Below are positions 50,918-62,087 of a DNA stretch of 64,000 nt, piece after piece; within the stretch, counting starts at the first letter, position 1; each line of letters opens with the position of its first letter. A program made the position numbers and the translations under genes. The stretch is from Globisporangium splendens (lineage: Eukaryota; Oomycota; Peronosporomycetes; Pythiales; Pythiaceae). The DNA lies in assembly GCA_006386115.1 (NCBI GenBank), contig VFIW01000014.1, forward strand, positions 260,322-324,321, given 5' to 3'. The notes below the pieces were generated by a model. That model did no database searches. It saw only the letters and a list, made by a program, of their open reading frames with translations, and was not told where the DNA came from.

Positions 50918-53401
50918 CTATGCAAACGCCTTGCTCCACATCTTCTTTTCCTTGTCGAGCTGGCGCTTTTGCACGAGCTTCAAGCGTTCGTCCAGTTTCG
51001 CGATGGCCTTGTCCTCAGGCGCGACCTTAAGTGCTGCCTTCACGTCGGCGACGGCGAGGTCGATGTTCTTCTCCTTCTCGTACGCGAGCGCGCGGCGGTA
51101 GAGCGCCTTAGCATTCTGCGGATCGATCACGAGCGCGTCCTTGCAGTTCGCGATGGCCTTGCCCCAGGACTCCATCTTGAGGTAGCACTGCGCCAGGTTC
51201 AGGTACAGACTGAGCTTGAGCTTGTTGACTTCCTCCACGTCCTTCTCGTTCAGGTCAAAGAACTTGCTCGCGTGGCTCAGTGCCTTCACGTACCGCATCG
51301 CGGCGTGCTGGTGGTTGCCGTCGCGGAAGAGCTCATTGCCTTCCTCCTTGTTCTTCACGACCAAGCGCATGCGTTCCGGTTTCTTCAGCTTGCGGGTGTC
51401 GTGGTCGTCGTCGTTCCCCTCGGCGATACGCTCAGCTTCCGCTTTCTTGGCTTCTTCCTCCAGATGCGCTTCAAGCGCCTTCTCGTCGGCAGCCACGGCG
51501 TCAAAATACGCACTGCAAGCTTCACGAATCTGCTGCTCGATCGTCGCGCGCTTGCCTTGGATCACCGACAGCGTCGCAAACTCCGATTCCTCCGAGTAGA
51601 TCCAGTCTTCAGCCTCATCCAGGAGCGGGTTCAACGCCGTGCTGTCGAGCTTCTCGCCGTGCTTCCCGCTGCCCTTGGCGCGCATCTCGTAGACGAACGC
51701 TTCGATTGCATTGCGTTCGTGCGCGATCGCGGCGATCTCCACATCGCGCGCTCGCATTTGCTCTTCCAACGCAACGTATGCGCCGAGAGCCTTTTGCTGC
51801 TCGTCACTGAGTTGGACACTGTCCGCAGGAGTTGCTGCGATCGCATCACCCGAGAACGCCGCACCCACGGCAATCGCCGTCGTCGAGTCCAGCATACGAC
51901 CGATCAAGTTGCCGCCGCGCTGCAAGTCCGTACCAAACGCCTTCAGGATCGCGGCTTGCACGAACGGAATACGAGTCCCACCACCCACAATCTCCACAGA
52001 CGCGATTTGCGCTGGTGGAACTTGCGATTTCTCCAGCGCACGCGCCATCAATTGCGTCACGCGGTCGCTCTCCAAAGCGCACAGATGCTCAAAGACATCG
52101 CGCGAGATCTTGATCGCGACGTCGCGGTCCTGGGAGATGTTCTCCACAGTCACGCTGGCCTCACCGATCGTCGAGAGCAGTTTCTTGAGCTTCTCGCACG
52201 CCTGGAACAGCCGTTTGCCCTCTTTCGAGTTCAGCGCCACGTCGAGTTGGTACTTCTCTTTCACTTCTTTTTGGAAGTGGTAGAAAAGCTGACGATCAAA
52301 GCTCTGTGATCAGAAATTGAAACACACACACACATAGGTCAGTATTTCATTCAAAGGTACGGGGATTATAATCGAATACGTGAACACGTACGTCAGCACC
52401 AAGCGACAAATCGCATTCACTCGCGAGCACCGATTCACCGTCGCCTGTACAATGGAAGAGACGCCCAGCAAAAGAAACCAGCACCCATCAGTCCACTGCT
52501 ACGCACAAAAGAGAACTCAAGGCGAGTGCAAACGCACGCATGAGCTTGACGATCGACACGCTGGTGGTCGCATGGCCAATGTCCACGATCGCAATGTGCT
52601 TCGAAGGCGCTTTCGCCTCAGCCGAAGCGTCTGGGGCGTCTTCCAGCGGGTGCTTGCGGTTGAAGCAACGAGCAAGAGCTACAGACAAATAAAACAACAT
52701 CAGGTTGCGCCATAAACCATTGCGAACACCAGGTATCATCAACTACAAGAGTACGCACCAGTATCGCAGGTGATGATTGTGATGTGCGGAATGCCAGCGA
52801 TCTTGGACGCCAGTGTGAGCGCCGCCTTCTCGCTCTCACCCCATGCCGAAGGCACCGCGACGGCGACCTGGATGACCTCATCAGCATCGCGCACGCGCTT
52901 CTTCATTTGATCCAGGAGTTTGCCAAAGAGCATGCCGGTGAGCTGCTCCAATGAGAACGTCTTGCTCTCATTCTGGTACTCCACCCGCGCAGCCACCTTG
53001 TTGTCATCAATCTGCTCGAACGACACGCGTTGCCCTGGGAATTGGCTCGTGATCGTCTGCACGTCGGCGAACGACTTGCCGAGCAGCAGGTTGAGGCAGT
53101 CGACCGTGTTGCGAGGGTTCGTATTGGACGAGAGCACCGCCGACTCGCCGATAAGACGCTCGTCGCCCTTGAACGACACCAGCGTCGCCGTGGTCATGGA
53201 GCCGAGCTCATTGAGCACGACGTCGCCGTTGCTCTCGGACACGACCGAGCGTTGCGCGCCCTGCAGAGAAGACAAGAGGCATGGATGAGTGGCTCGCTAT
53301 TCGCATCAGCTGTAGCTACATGCACACGACAGAAATACGCAGACACAGCGTACGAAGTCGATGCCGAAGACCCGCGTTTTCGTTGGTTGCGCTGTCGCCA
53401 T
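50918..53401 (-). CDS. Hsp110-like ATPase with helical lid and C-terminal TPR domain, no beta substrate domain
   Basis: Exons 53401-53354, 53260-52759, 52678-52538, 52444-52392 and 52303-50918 give 709 residues; all junctions keep phase. The 53-base exon 4 restores the Hsp70 stretch VLASECDLSLGAD before FDRQLFYHF. The nucleotide-binding domain (residues 1 to about 400) has GIDFG, VDIGHATTSVSIV and EIVGGGTRIP and is closest to Hsp110. Then, without the usual beta-sandwich substrate domain, the chain goes straight to a lid-like helical part (NAIEAFVYEMR, LDEAEDWIY). A TPR domain (about 566-690) follows, with KEEGNELF, YLNLAQCYLK and ALYRRA, the pattern of carboxylate-clamp TPRs that bind Hsp70/Hsp90 tails. 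Probably a cytosolic co-chaperone or nucleotide-exchange factor; this is inferred. A near-Inr (TCATCTCACA) lies at 53434-53443. Confidence 0.82.
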
Positions 53402-53899
53402 TTTGGTAAAATCCTACTGCTTGAGGTGGCGCTGTGAGATGATTTACGCATCCCCCCAGTGCCACCTCACCAGACGGTAGTCAAAACAGATGGAAAATTG
53501 ACTACCGGGTCATCATTCTCGAATGTGTCGTTCAAGTCGACTTAGCCTTGAAACGGGTGGAGCGTTCAATTCGAAACCATCGCCGACCTCAGCGGCGAAT
53601 AGTAACGACTGAGAGCTGCAACGATTGATGGAGTTCAGAGATGCGCTGCGCCAATTCATAACGCTTTACGCTCCCGAGAGCCCAACACGATCGCAGTCGC
53701 CAAGCCTCACGTTTCAGCAACGTTTCTTGTGGGGAACCCTAGAGTGTAACCTCCCACCATCACTCACTCGCGACTTGCATGAGTAACCATCAAGAGTGAT
53801 GTTCGTTTACGAGCGGATCCACTCTCTCAGCCCAAACGCCATCCCTCAGCCGAGTGGATCCGCTTGCCAGTCTCACTTTGCAAAAAGGAAGCAGCTGCG
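53402..53899. other. Divergent intergenic region (Hsp110-like / HNH genes)
   Basis: It contains a 13-base inverted repeat (53422-53434 with 53457-53469, one mismatch) next to the Hsp110-like start, and TCACTTTGCAAA at 53873-53884, an Inr-like site 16-27 bases before the HNH-gene ATG. Otherwise nothing recognised. Confidence 0.5.
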
Positions 53900-54778
53900 A
53901 TGATGGCGGACGAGCACCAAGAACCTTCGGAGGCGATCCTCGCGCTTCTCCAGCAGCATGCGTCCTCAAGCGCGCAGCAGGAAGAGCTCGAGTATGTCGC
54001 AGAGCTGGTGTTGGACGCTGCGAGCGAGAACCCGGACGCGGAACTGGCGGTGCTGAGAGTGATCCTTGAAGAAACCTTGGACGACACGACGTGCTTGCAG
54101 ACCAAGACGCTCGAGTCGCTCTTGGACGAATTGGTGGCAGCGTTGCGACCTGTAGAGACGATTGAAGAGGATGAGAAGGCGAAGCGGAGAGAGGAACACA
54201 TTGCGAAGTTGCGGGAGCAGTTTGCGGTGGGGAAGGCTTGTTTGGCAGTGCTCGAAGAGGATGACGAGTGGCATCCAGCGACGATCACCGCCCATGTGGA
54301 ATTTGACTCGACAGCAGCATCAGCGACAAAGCAGAAAAAGAAGAAGCACTATGAGCCATTCCACATTGAGCTTGAATTCATCGAGTTTGGGAAGAAGCAA
54401 GCGGCGCGAATGAGCGACATTGTGCTGGACGAAGACCGCGCGGACAAGGACGACGAGGACGCTGCGTCTGCTAGGTTGTGCGAAATGTGCGAGCGACCGA
54501 TGAACTTGACGGCGCATCACCTCATCCCACGCGTCACACATCCAATATACTTGAAGAAAGGGTACACGAAGGAGTTTCTGAACACATGCATCATGATCTG
54601 TCGCGCCTGCCACAGCAAAATTCATTCCACGGAAAGCGAGCGGACGCTCGCGCGGGAGTACAATACGCTCGACAAGATCATGGAGCACCCGGAGATCCTG
54701 CGCTGGGTCCAGTACGCGTGCAAGCAGAAGGCGCGCATCAAGCCCGTCAAGAAAAGCAAGTGGCCCGTGGGCAAGTAA
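53900..54778 (+). CDS. HNH-domain protein with Tudor-like middle region
   Basis: A 292-residue protein from the first of two adjacent ATGs. The N-terminal 110 residues are acidic and helical. A middle part (ACLAVLEEDDEWHPATITAHV, then a conserved hydrophobic FIEFGKKQAAR) has the length and Trp/acid pattern of a Tudor-like barrel. The C-terminal part is an HNH fold: CEMC, the His pair in LTAHHLIP, an Asn before the second CxxC (CRAC) and a closing HSKIH, followed by EHPEILRWVQYA and a basic tail. It resembles standalone HNH proteins found in fungi and protists. Nuclease activity is possible because the His residues are kept; the cellular role is unknown. A chromatin or RNA-processing role would fit the Tudor-like part but is a guess. 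Confidence 0.7.
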   Translation: MMADEHQEPSEAILALLQQHASSSAQQEELEYVAELVLDAASENPDAELAVLRVILEETLDDTTCLQTKTLESLLDELVAALRPVETIEEDEKAKRREEHIAKLREQFAVGKACLAVLEEDDEWHPATITAHVEFDSTAASATKQKKKKHYEPFHIELEFIEFGKKQAARMSDIVLDEDRADKDDEDAASARLCEMCERPMNLTAHHLIPRVTHPIYLKKGYTKEFLNTCIMICRACHSKIHSTESERTLAREYNTLDKIMEHPEILRWVQYACKQKARIKPVKKSKWPVGK

Positions 54779-55926
54779 CACAATAGAGAATGAATCGCGT
54801 ACTGCACTTGGTGACGATCGATCCGACCAAGACCTCGAGATGACGTCATGTCAGGCTTTTATTCTGCGGCAGTCAACGAAAGTGTGTGATGCCTCTCAAA
54901 AGAACAGAACAACGAGTTTTCCTACGTGAGACCATGAAAATGGATGCACAACTTTCGTGTGAAGCGTGATGAGTGTGTGTTTAGTGCTGCAATCTTGGTG
55001 ATTTTTTTCCATAAAGAGCACGCCACGCGCGGCTCTTCGTGCCGGCGTCGAAAACAACATCACAGAGAAAGAAGCACGAGGTGTTCTTATTTCCTTCCAA
55101 ATCGTAAAGTGAATGGAGAGGACCGCGCGCTTATTTAGTTAATTACGCGAGGACCTAACTGGTTGAACCGCGCTTCAACATGAAACCTCCTTCTCCGCCT
55201 TTTCAAGCCAAGGCTTTCGAAGATATGTTTCACTTGAGCACGACGAGATTCATCTCCGCTGATGCTTCTTGCGGGAAGGCTGGATGAAGCACAACCGATT
55301 GCTGAGTCTCCCTGTTTAACGTCCCGTTACTGCTGATGAATCTTAGGTTTCAGAGGGGATCCGCGCAGATGTTCGCCATCAACGAGAGGTATCTGATTCT
55401 ACTTGGTCACACTTCTTGAGACTAAGCTGCTAGCGCAAAGTGCAGTACTGGAGTTGATTTTGGCGTCAGGTCTTCGGCATCAACGGGAAATACAGGACCC
55501 TGAGCTGCCTTGATGCAAAATTGCAGCCTCACAGGTGATTAATCTTGATGATCGCAGGCAACACACGCAGAAACATTGGACAACGACCCCAAGTCTCGAT
55601 CGCCACACATTCCCAGTGTCTCTTCGTTGACCTTGAACGGAATTGTTAACTTCGGCTCAACAACACGCTCTAACCGCCGTGTCAGACGTGGCGCGTCCGC
55701 GTGACTTCACTGGATGCGCGTTGCCCAATAAACGACCAAAGTTGCAGTATCTCGCTCACTTCACATTGCAGTGCTGTCGCTTCTGACCCCAAAGACCGCG
55801 CCGCGATCTTTCAAAAAGTCCTCGAAACGTCAGCATCATTTATTGCTGTTTTTCTTTCGAAATTGCGCAGATGAAGAGGTACATGTTGGCGTGAAACAAT
55901 ATCAGTCCATCGTGAAGTATTACACC
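54779..55926. other. Intergenic region, about 1.1 kb
   Basis: No frame here has coding character. The region is of mixed composition with no clear repeat. It probably holds the promoter and 5' UTR of the CCT gene. Confidence 0.6.
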
Positions 55927-57776
55927 ATGTCCTTCTTTGCAGCAGCGACGGTTCGTCTCCAGTTGGAGAGGTGAGTGGTGGCGAGCACGTCTGCCTCTCG
56001 TTGACATTCCCTGTCACGCCCGAGTCACTTGCGAATCGTCCACGGTGGGGATCAGCTGTTTATCCTATTTTTCCACGATCTTTCGTCGCCGTTCATTCGT
56101 TCGAGCAATTCTCAACCACACAACACACCAACAGGATGCTTCACTCGGTGGAGCTGGAGCTCGAGCAAGTTGACTGTCTTCCGGACGAGCAGCAGTTGCT
56201 GCAGCAAGCCAACGTATCGCCAGTGTTCACGAGCGCGCGGCCGCCATGCATCTTACTAAATGAGCTCGATTTCTCACCCCAAGCGATCACCTCTCGTGAG
56301 GGTAATGCCGACAACCAGGGCACTACAAACAAATCAACAGGATACTTCCACTCCGATGTGGGAGTATACTCCAGCTCGCAGTACTCGTCCAGCTACTACT
56401 CGACATCGTCATCACCTCCATCGATGTCGTCGCTTCTACCGTCTGGCGAAATGAAGAGCTTGTTTCGCAACTCGTCCTGGCCGGATCTGATGACGGTAGC
56501 TCTGGATCAATCCCCTCGACGAGGTCACAGCAACGACATCTATCATCAAAGTCAGTATCAAGCCCAAGAGACCTTCTGTCGGGACGAGAACCAGAGCTTT
56601 CCGCGTCTCTACGAGCCACATCGTAACGATAACTTGGAAGACTGCCTACCGTCTCTGTACGAGGACGACATTTCTGGAAAAGAGCCCAGTGGATTTGCTG
56701 CAAAATCTGCTCCAAAGAAAAACTCGCAGGGTTGGTCACCTTTCTACGAGTACCAGGAAGAGGCTCCAGTTTCCCCGTTCAAGGAGAGCTTGTACTCACT
56801 TTCGCCAGCAGTGCTTGATGGGAAGATCATCGTGAGCGACAATGACTTAAAGCTCTTTTCTTCTTCGGATGCGTCGTCCGCGATGCCCACAGGTAGAGCA
56901 CACCAGTTCAACGAATCTTCCTGGGAAAGCCAAAAGACTCAGTCACCAGTCTATTTTTCGGCGAGCAGCAGCCCACAAAAGTGCTACCGAACGCTCGAGA
57001 CACCACGCCATAGGCGCGAAAAGCTGTTTCCGCAGCAAACCGACAGCGCGTTCTTCGTGCAGCAGCCACCCAACAGCGTGTCGTGCTCCAGTATCCACCA
57101 GATGATCCCCTTTCCAGCCGACTCAGTAGCTTCTTCTTCATTTTCTCTCTCGAATCAAAACGAATCAAAGCGACACCATGCATTCAGAAAGCAATCGCCT
57201 CTTCCAGATGCGCATCGCACCTCCAAGACAAGCCAAAAGACCAGCAGTAGAGCCAACACGGCTCTGTTCGCGCGACAATCACCTCTGACAGAGATGACGA
57301 AGAAATACGCGCAGCATCCGATCGGGACGCTCACCAACTCCTTCTCAGTTGACACCACACAACCAATTCCTCGGCTGCCTGGGCTTCAGCAGCACCAGCA
57401 CCAGTCTGATTACAGCCGAGCTGACCCATTTAAGTTCGGAGTGCCACCCATCCCGCAGCACTGGCAAACGAGCAACTTGAACGCCTCTGCTGCTCAGCTG
57501 TATTGTGCATCGAATGTTGGGTATTCTGGCGCTGCTGGCTTTGTCGTCCCAGCGCTGCACCAACCGCTTCGAGTTATGGGCACGAGAAAGATCGGGATCT
57601 ATTCGCCTGAGGCACGCCGCGAACGGATCCAGCGCTTCCTCGAGAAGCGCAAAGAGCGCGTGTTCCACAAGCGCATCAAGTACGATTGCCGAAAGCGCTT
57701 GGCGAACGCGTGTCCGAGGATCAAGGGTCGATTCGTGCGCAAGCAAGATGCCATTCAAGCAGTTACTTCAAGTTGA
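55927..57776 (+). CDS. CCT-domain protein (CONSTANS/TOC1-type motif at C-terminus)
   Basis: Exons 55927-55970 and 56135-57776 give 561 residues; the 164-base intron (GTGAGT to AACAG) joins in phase 2. Without this join the first ATG would be at 56136. Most of the protein is Ser/Gln/Pro-rich and disordered. At the C-terminus (about residues 510-555) is a CCT motif: RRERIQRFLEKRKERVFHKR, then YDCRKRLANACPRIKGRFVR. In plants this basic motif binds DNA with NF-Y partners. In oomycetes the role is unknown, but a nuclear regulator is likely. Confidence 0.8.
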
Positions 57777-58007
57777 TCTGAAGTCAGGTCGCTCTTGGAC
57801 TCGACGCATACGCCTGGACAACCAGACTATCATCATAACCACGAATTTAGTTATTTCCTCTACGTACGCCATCAGAGCACGTGTGAAAGCCAGCAACATA
57901 ATAAACAAAGCTACCGTGTTTGTGTGGTTATTGCCTGTTTAGCACAAAGGGACTGTGCAAATGGACTGATTTACATCGTTGCCGCCTGATCCTCTTTGAG
58001 ATGACAT

Positions 58008-59538
58008 CTACGCGTTCTGCACGACTTCAGCGATGGATTGCGCAATGTAATCGACGTTCTTCGAGGTCACACCCGCCATACTAATGCGGCCATCCTTGGT
58101 CAAATAGATATGGTGCTTTTCGATCATGCGCACGACCTGCGCCTCTGTGAGACCAGTGTAGCAGAACATACCGATTTGGTCCGTGATGTGGCACCAGTCC
58201 GACTTCTTCACGTTGTTTTGCTTCTCAATGGCTTCGATCTTGCTGCGGAGCGACGTACGCATCGAGATGATGCGATCAGCCATACCCTTGCATTCGCTGT
58301 ACCATTGCTTCTTCAAGGTCGGGTCCGAGAGAATCGTGGACACGATGAGCGAACCGTGGATCGGTGGGTTCGAGTACATTGGACGGATCAGGATCTTCAA
58401 CTGCGATTCCACGCGTTGCGCTTCTTCTTCGTCCTTGGTGACGACACTGAGGGCACCGACACGTTCACCGTAGAGACCAAAGTTCTTGGCGTACGATTGC
58501 GACAGGATGATCTTGTGGCCTTCCTTGACAAACTGTTCGAACACATAACGCAATGTGAGTGCAACGATAAATAGCAAACAACACAAATGCCCAGTCATTC
58601 TTTCTGCATAAACGTACGTGACGGATGGCCGCGGCATCGCGGTTCGCGTCACCAGACGCAAAGCCCTGGTACGCGCAGTCGAAGAACGCGATGTGGTTCT
58701 TGCTCTTCATCACGTCCGAGATCTCCTGCCATTGCTCGAACGTCGGGTCGACACCCGTTGGGTTGTGCGCACATGCGTGAAGCAAGAACACCGAGCGTTC
58801 TGGGGCACCCTTGAGGTCGCTGATGAGACCCGAAAAGTCCAATCCGCGCGACGCTGGTTCGTAGTACGTGTACTTGCGCACTTCCATGCCCGCATCCTTC
58901 ATGATTGGGATGTGGTTTCCCCACGTTGGGTTTGGCATGTAGATTGGCGTGCCCTTGCCCAAAAACTTGGCAAAGAACTCACCGGCGAGACGCACACCAC
59001 CGGTGCCCGAGATGGTCTGCACGCCCGTCACGCGCTTCTCCTGGAGCACCTTGCTGTCGTCGCCGTACGCGAACTTCAACGAGAGGTCCACAAAGTCCTT
59101 CATGCCGGCAATACCGGCGTACTCCTTGTTCTTGCCCGCGGCCATGATGCGCTTCTCCGCTTCCAACACCGATGGCAACACGTATGGCTGTCCGACAAAA
59201 AAGGGATACACGTAACACAAGTCAGCACTTGAACACAACGCCACGCCACACACTCGGTCGCTTTCCACCGTACCTTGCCGTTGTCGTCACGGTACGCGCC
59301 GACACCAAGCGACACCTTGCGAGGATCGGGGTCCTACGCAACACAAGTGAAGTCAATAAGCCATACCACAATATCGACATAATGGAAGCGCAAAAAGCCG
59401 CGTCTGCACCTTGTTGAAGCGCTCGGTGAGACCAAGGATCGGGTCGGCAGGACCCATGGGCACGCTGCCGAGCCAGTGGCCGGACGCAGAGGCACTGAAC
59501 TGGCGCGCCTGCAGGCGGAACTGTCTGGCGAGCATCAT
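58008..59538 (-). CDS. GOT2: Mitochondrial aspartate aminotransferase
   Basis: Exons 59538-59410, 59333-59274, 59187-58618 and 58532-58008 give 427 residues, the usual length; introns of 76, 86 and 85 bases are all phase 0. The N-terminus [20 protein letters not shown] is a mitochondrial targeting peptide. Family motifs are [62 protein letters not shown], and the pyridoxal-phosphate lysine in [16 protein letters not shown]. It exchanges the amino group between aspartate/2-oxoglutarate and glutamate/oxaloacetate in the malate-aspartate shuttle. Two adjacent ATGs (59538 and 59535) are possible starts. Confidence 0.93.
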
Positions 59539-60464
59539 GTTGAGAGAGAGATGCGGCGAGAAGGGGGGGGGCGACGCGCGCGGATGCTGCTTGGAGTCGA
59601 TTTTCGCAAGTGCGTGTGCGCCAGCAGCACGGTGTGACCAGACAAAGCCTCCGCCCCAGAATGCGCAACTCCCTCGTGACATAAACCGGCCAGGATCGGG
59701 CTGTCTGGGATCTCGAAGTCTTCAAGTTGCAATATGTTTTAAACAAATCAGAGAGATTTTGCATAGGGATGAGAAGACAAAAGTGATTTAAACATGTGGT
59801 TGCTGGAAGAGGGCGATGTGGTGCTCTTGCGTTTGCTGGGTGTTGGTGGATGGAGGTTCGAAGGCAGCAGCGGAATGAGCTTGTGGTGAGCGTTGTGTGG
59901 TGGCGGAGCTTGCGGCCAACGCGTATGGACGCGTCTGCTGTGTCTGCGCGGTTGTCTGTTTGATTACACCTGCCAGAGCGCTTTTAATCTGGTTTTTCTC
60001 ACAGTCTGACGTGGGGATTCACCACTGGACATTGCTTTTTCCTACTGTTGTGTGTCCAACCATCAGGTGCTTGATGCCGATTGCAGTCGGGGACTTCAAC
60101 TATGTTCCCACCATCGGTCGATGACTGGCACCCATACGCCCACCATCCATTAATCGCGTTGCTGTGGTACTGCTTGTCCACCCGATGTCGGTGACGTTTG
60201 ACGTTCCACCTGGAGCTGTCGCAGCGGCCATGCAAACTTGATGGAGAGTCTGTCGAAGAATGGTGCTGACGCAGGTTTACGGCAAAATCACAATGGGATC
60301 CGGTCGATTGCATGGTTGTTCTCGTGTAAGTCTGTGGATTGCAGATGCTTCACGGCGGGGCTTGTACGACGATGCAGTAGCTGCCTAGATTTTGAACTCA
60401 CCATCTCTTCGAGCACAATCCAAGCCAAAGGAGCCAGTCGAGCGAGCTGCAGTAGGATGGAGCT

Positions 60465-60483
60465 GTCTCTCTCTCTCTCTCTC
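60465..60483. repeat. (TC)n microsatellite
   Basis: About nine uninterrupted TC units, no coding context. Confidence 0.9.
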
Positions 60484-61576
60484 GACTCAGCCAGGGCATC
60501 GTCTCGCTGCGAACAACACCAGGAAAGACAGTAGGGCCACGTAGACGCCACTCACGTCGCGATGAAGCAACTCACCACCGATCAAATACGTTTTTCCATA
60601 CAGAAAAGCACTTGGCACCAGAAACGTTAAACTGGCACCTTGGACGCCACATTTTTGTGTTTATGACCACTTGAACGCCATGAAAGTAATTGCGTTAGCA
60701 TACATGGTGATGTTTTCTGCTCTAATGGGATCAACGCTGAGCACTCACATAGCGCATACAATCTGTTCATCGAGGCACCGTCGTGCACGACGCTGTTTCC
60801 CAGTTCGAAAGCATTGGAATTCTCTGGGATCTTGTCCAGCATGCCCGACACTGCTATCTACAATGACGCAGGCTCGTTGTCACGTGTCGTGCTAACACTG
60901 CTGCAAGGCGCAGGTGTCGGCGTCTTATCGCCGTCATCATTGCGCCAAGCGTCCTTGAGTTATCGCGCGCGCATGTTCTCGCTTCGCCCTCGCGCCATGA
61001 GCCCTCTACAGTCTCGACATAGACCAAAAAAAACAAATGACGACACAAATGACTTCCGAGTAGTCAATCCAGCTACCAGCTGTTCGTGCGACCTACCAGC
61101 CACATGCAAGCTCTCAAGTTCGCAAACACTCTGGGCAGACACTGTTGGTGCAACATGACGAAGGTGGACATGCCCCCTCTCCCCAATCCGTCCCATCACC
61201 ATCAAACCATTTCGGTAGAAGGATCAGCAATAAAAGGATACTAATTGCAAATATATACTCGAGATGGACGAAAGCAATGACGAGGAAACGCATCGATTCC
61301 GAAGATGCAGCCGCAAAACGGCAATGATCAAGCTCTGGATGCGCGGAAACAGGCTTCAAACTGCTACGGATACTCGGGGGAAAGATCGTGGACGGCTGCA
61401 TGGCGTTTGGATTCGTATTCGCGGCGTTATCGTCCGTGGAACAATGGGGTCCCCTTTCTGAAGGAGCGTTCCTCGTCGTGGAGGGTGTTTATTTTCAAAA
61501 CCACCCTTTCTGAAAACTGATCGGAGGCAAAAAATTGTGACTGACTCTATTTTGCGCGAATCACAATGATCATCGG

Positions 61577-61645
61577 CGCTGATTGGCGTAAAAGTGAATA
61601 TACAAACTTTTCCCTCTGAGTTCGCGCGCGCGACGCTGATTGGCG
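61577..61645. promoter_or_regulatory. Two copies of CGCTGATTGGCG (reverse CCAAT boxes) upstream of histone H1
   Basis: Exact 12-base copies lie at 61577-61588 and 61634-61645, 57 bases apart in the same orientation. The core ATTGG is the reverse of CCAAT, which binds NF-Y in many eukaryotes. They are 440-510 bases before the H1 ATG, somewhat far for a promoter element. Confidence 0.4.
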
Positions 61646-62087
61646 GATTTGTTTTCAATTGCGAAAATTTGAATTGCAAATTTATGGCGCTAAACCGAAG
61701 AACTCTGTTTTCTCCCCTCATCGCATAAATTACTTCGCTTTCCTGAAAGTTCACCTGTTGTGTTTTTCCGGATAGCCACCCCCCTTTTTCTGCCAGGGAC
61801 CTTCACTTTGCCAAACTGTGTCACAGTGTATTGACATGGATACGAGGCGGGATGACCCGACTGCGTGACGCCCGATGTATCCGGATTGCGTTCGCACTTT
61901 GAAGTGATAAAATACCTGTAATTTACCGCGTCCAATGTGTGCGAGCAAGCAAAGTGGTGACCCTGCCCTCTCTGCTCTTCGTTCTCGCGTTTTCAACCGC
62001 CACAGCTGGCTCACAACTAAATCCGCTGCCGCCGAAGAAGAAGAAGAAGCTCGAGTGTCCAAGCCCCAAGCTCCACACACGCTCAAG

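Larger units (their letters stand above)
59539..62087. other. Long intergenic region, about 2.5 kb
   Basis: No confident gene. Contents: a TC dinucleotide run (60465-60483); a 21-residue signal-peptide-like start at 60680 (MKVIALAYMVMFSALMGSTLS) whose frame becomes Arg-rich and stops at 60895 while an adjacent frame looks more protein-like, so perhaps a decayed secreted-protein gene; and CCAAT-type repeats before the histone gene (61577-61645). Confidence 0.5.

Noticed and set aside
50801..52309. Plus-strand 502-codon frame opposite the Hsp110-like gene
   Set aside because: Shadow; the minus strand carries clear Hsp70 and TPR motifs.
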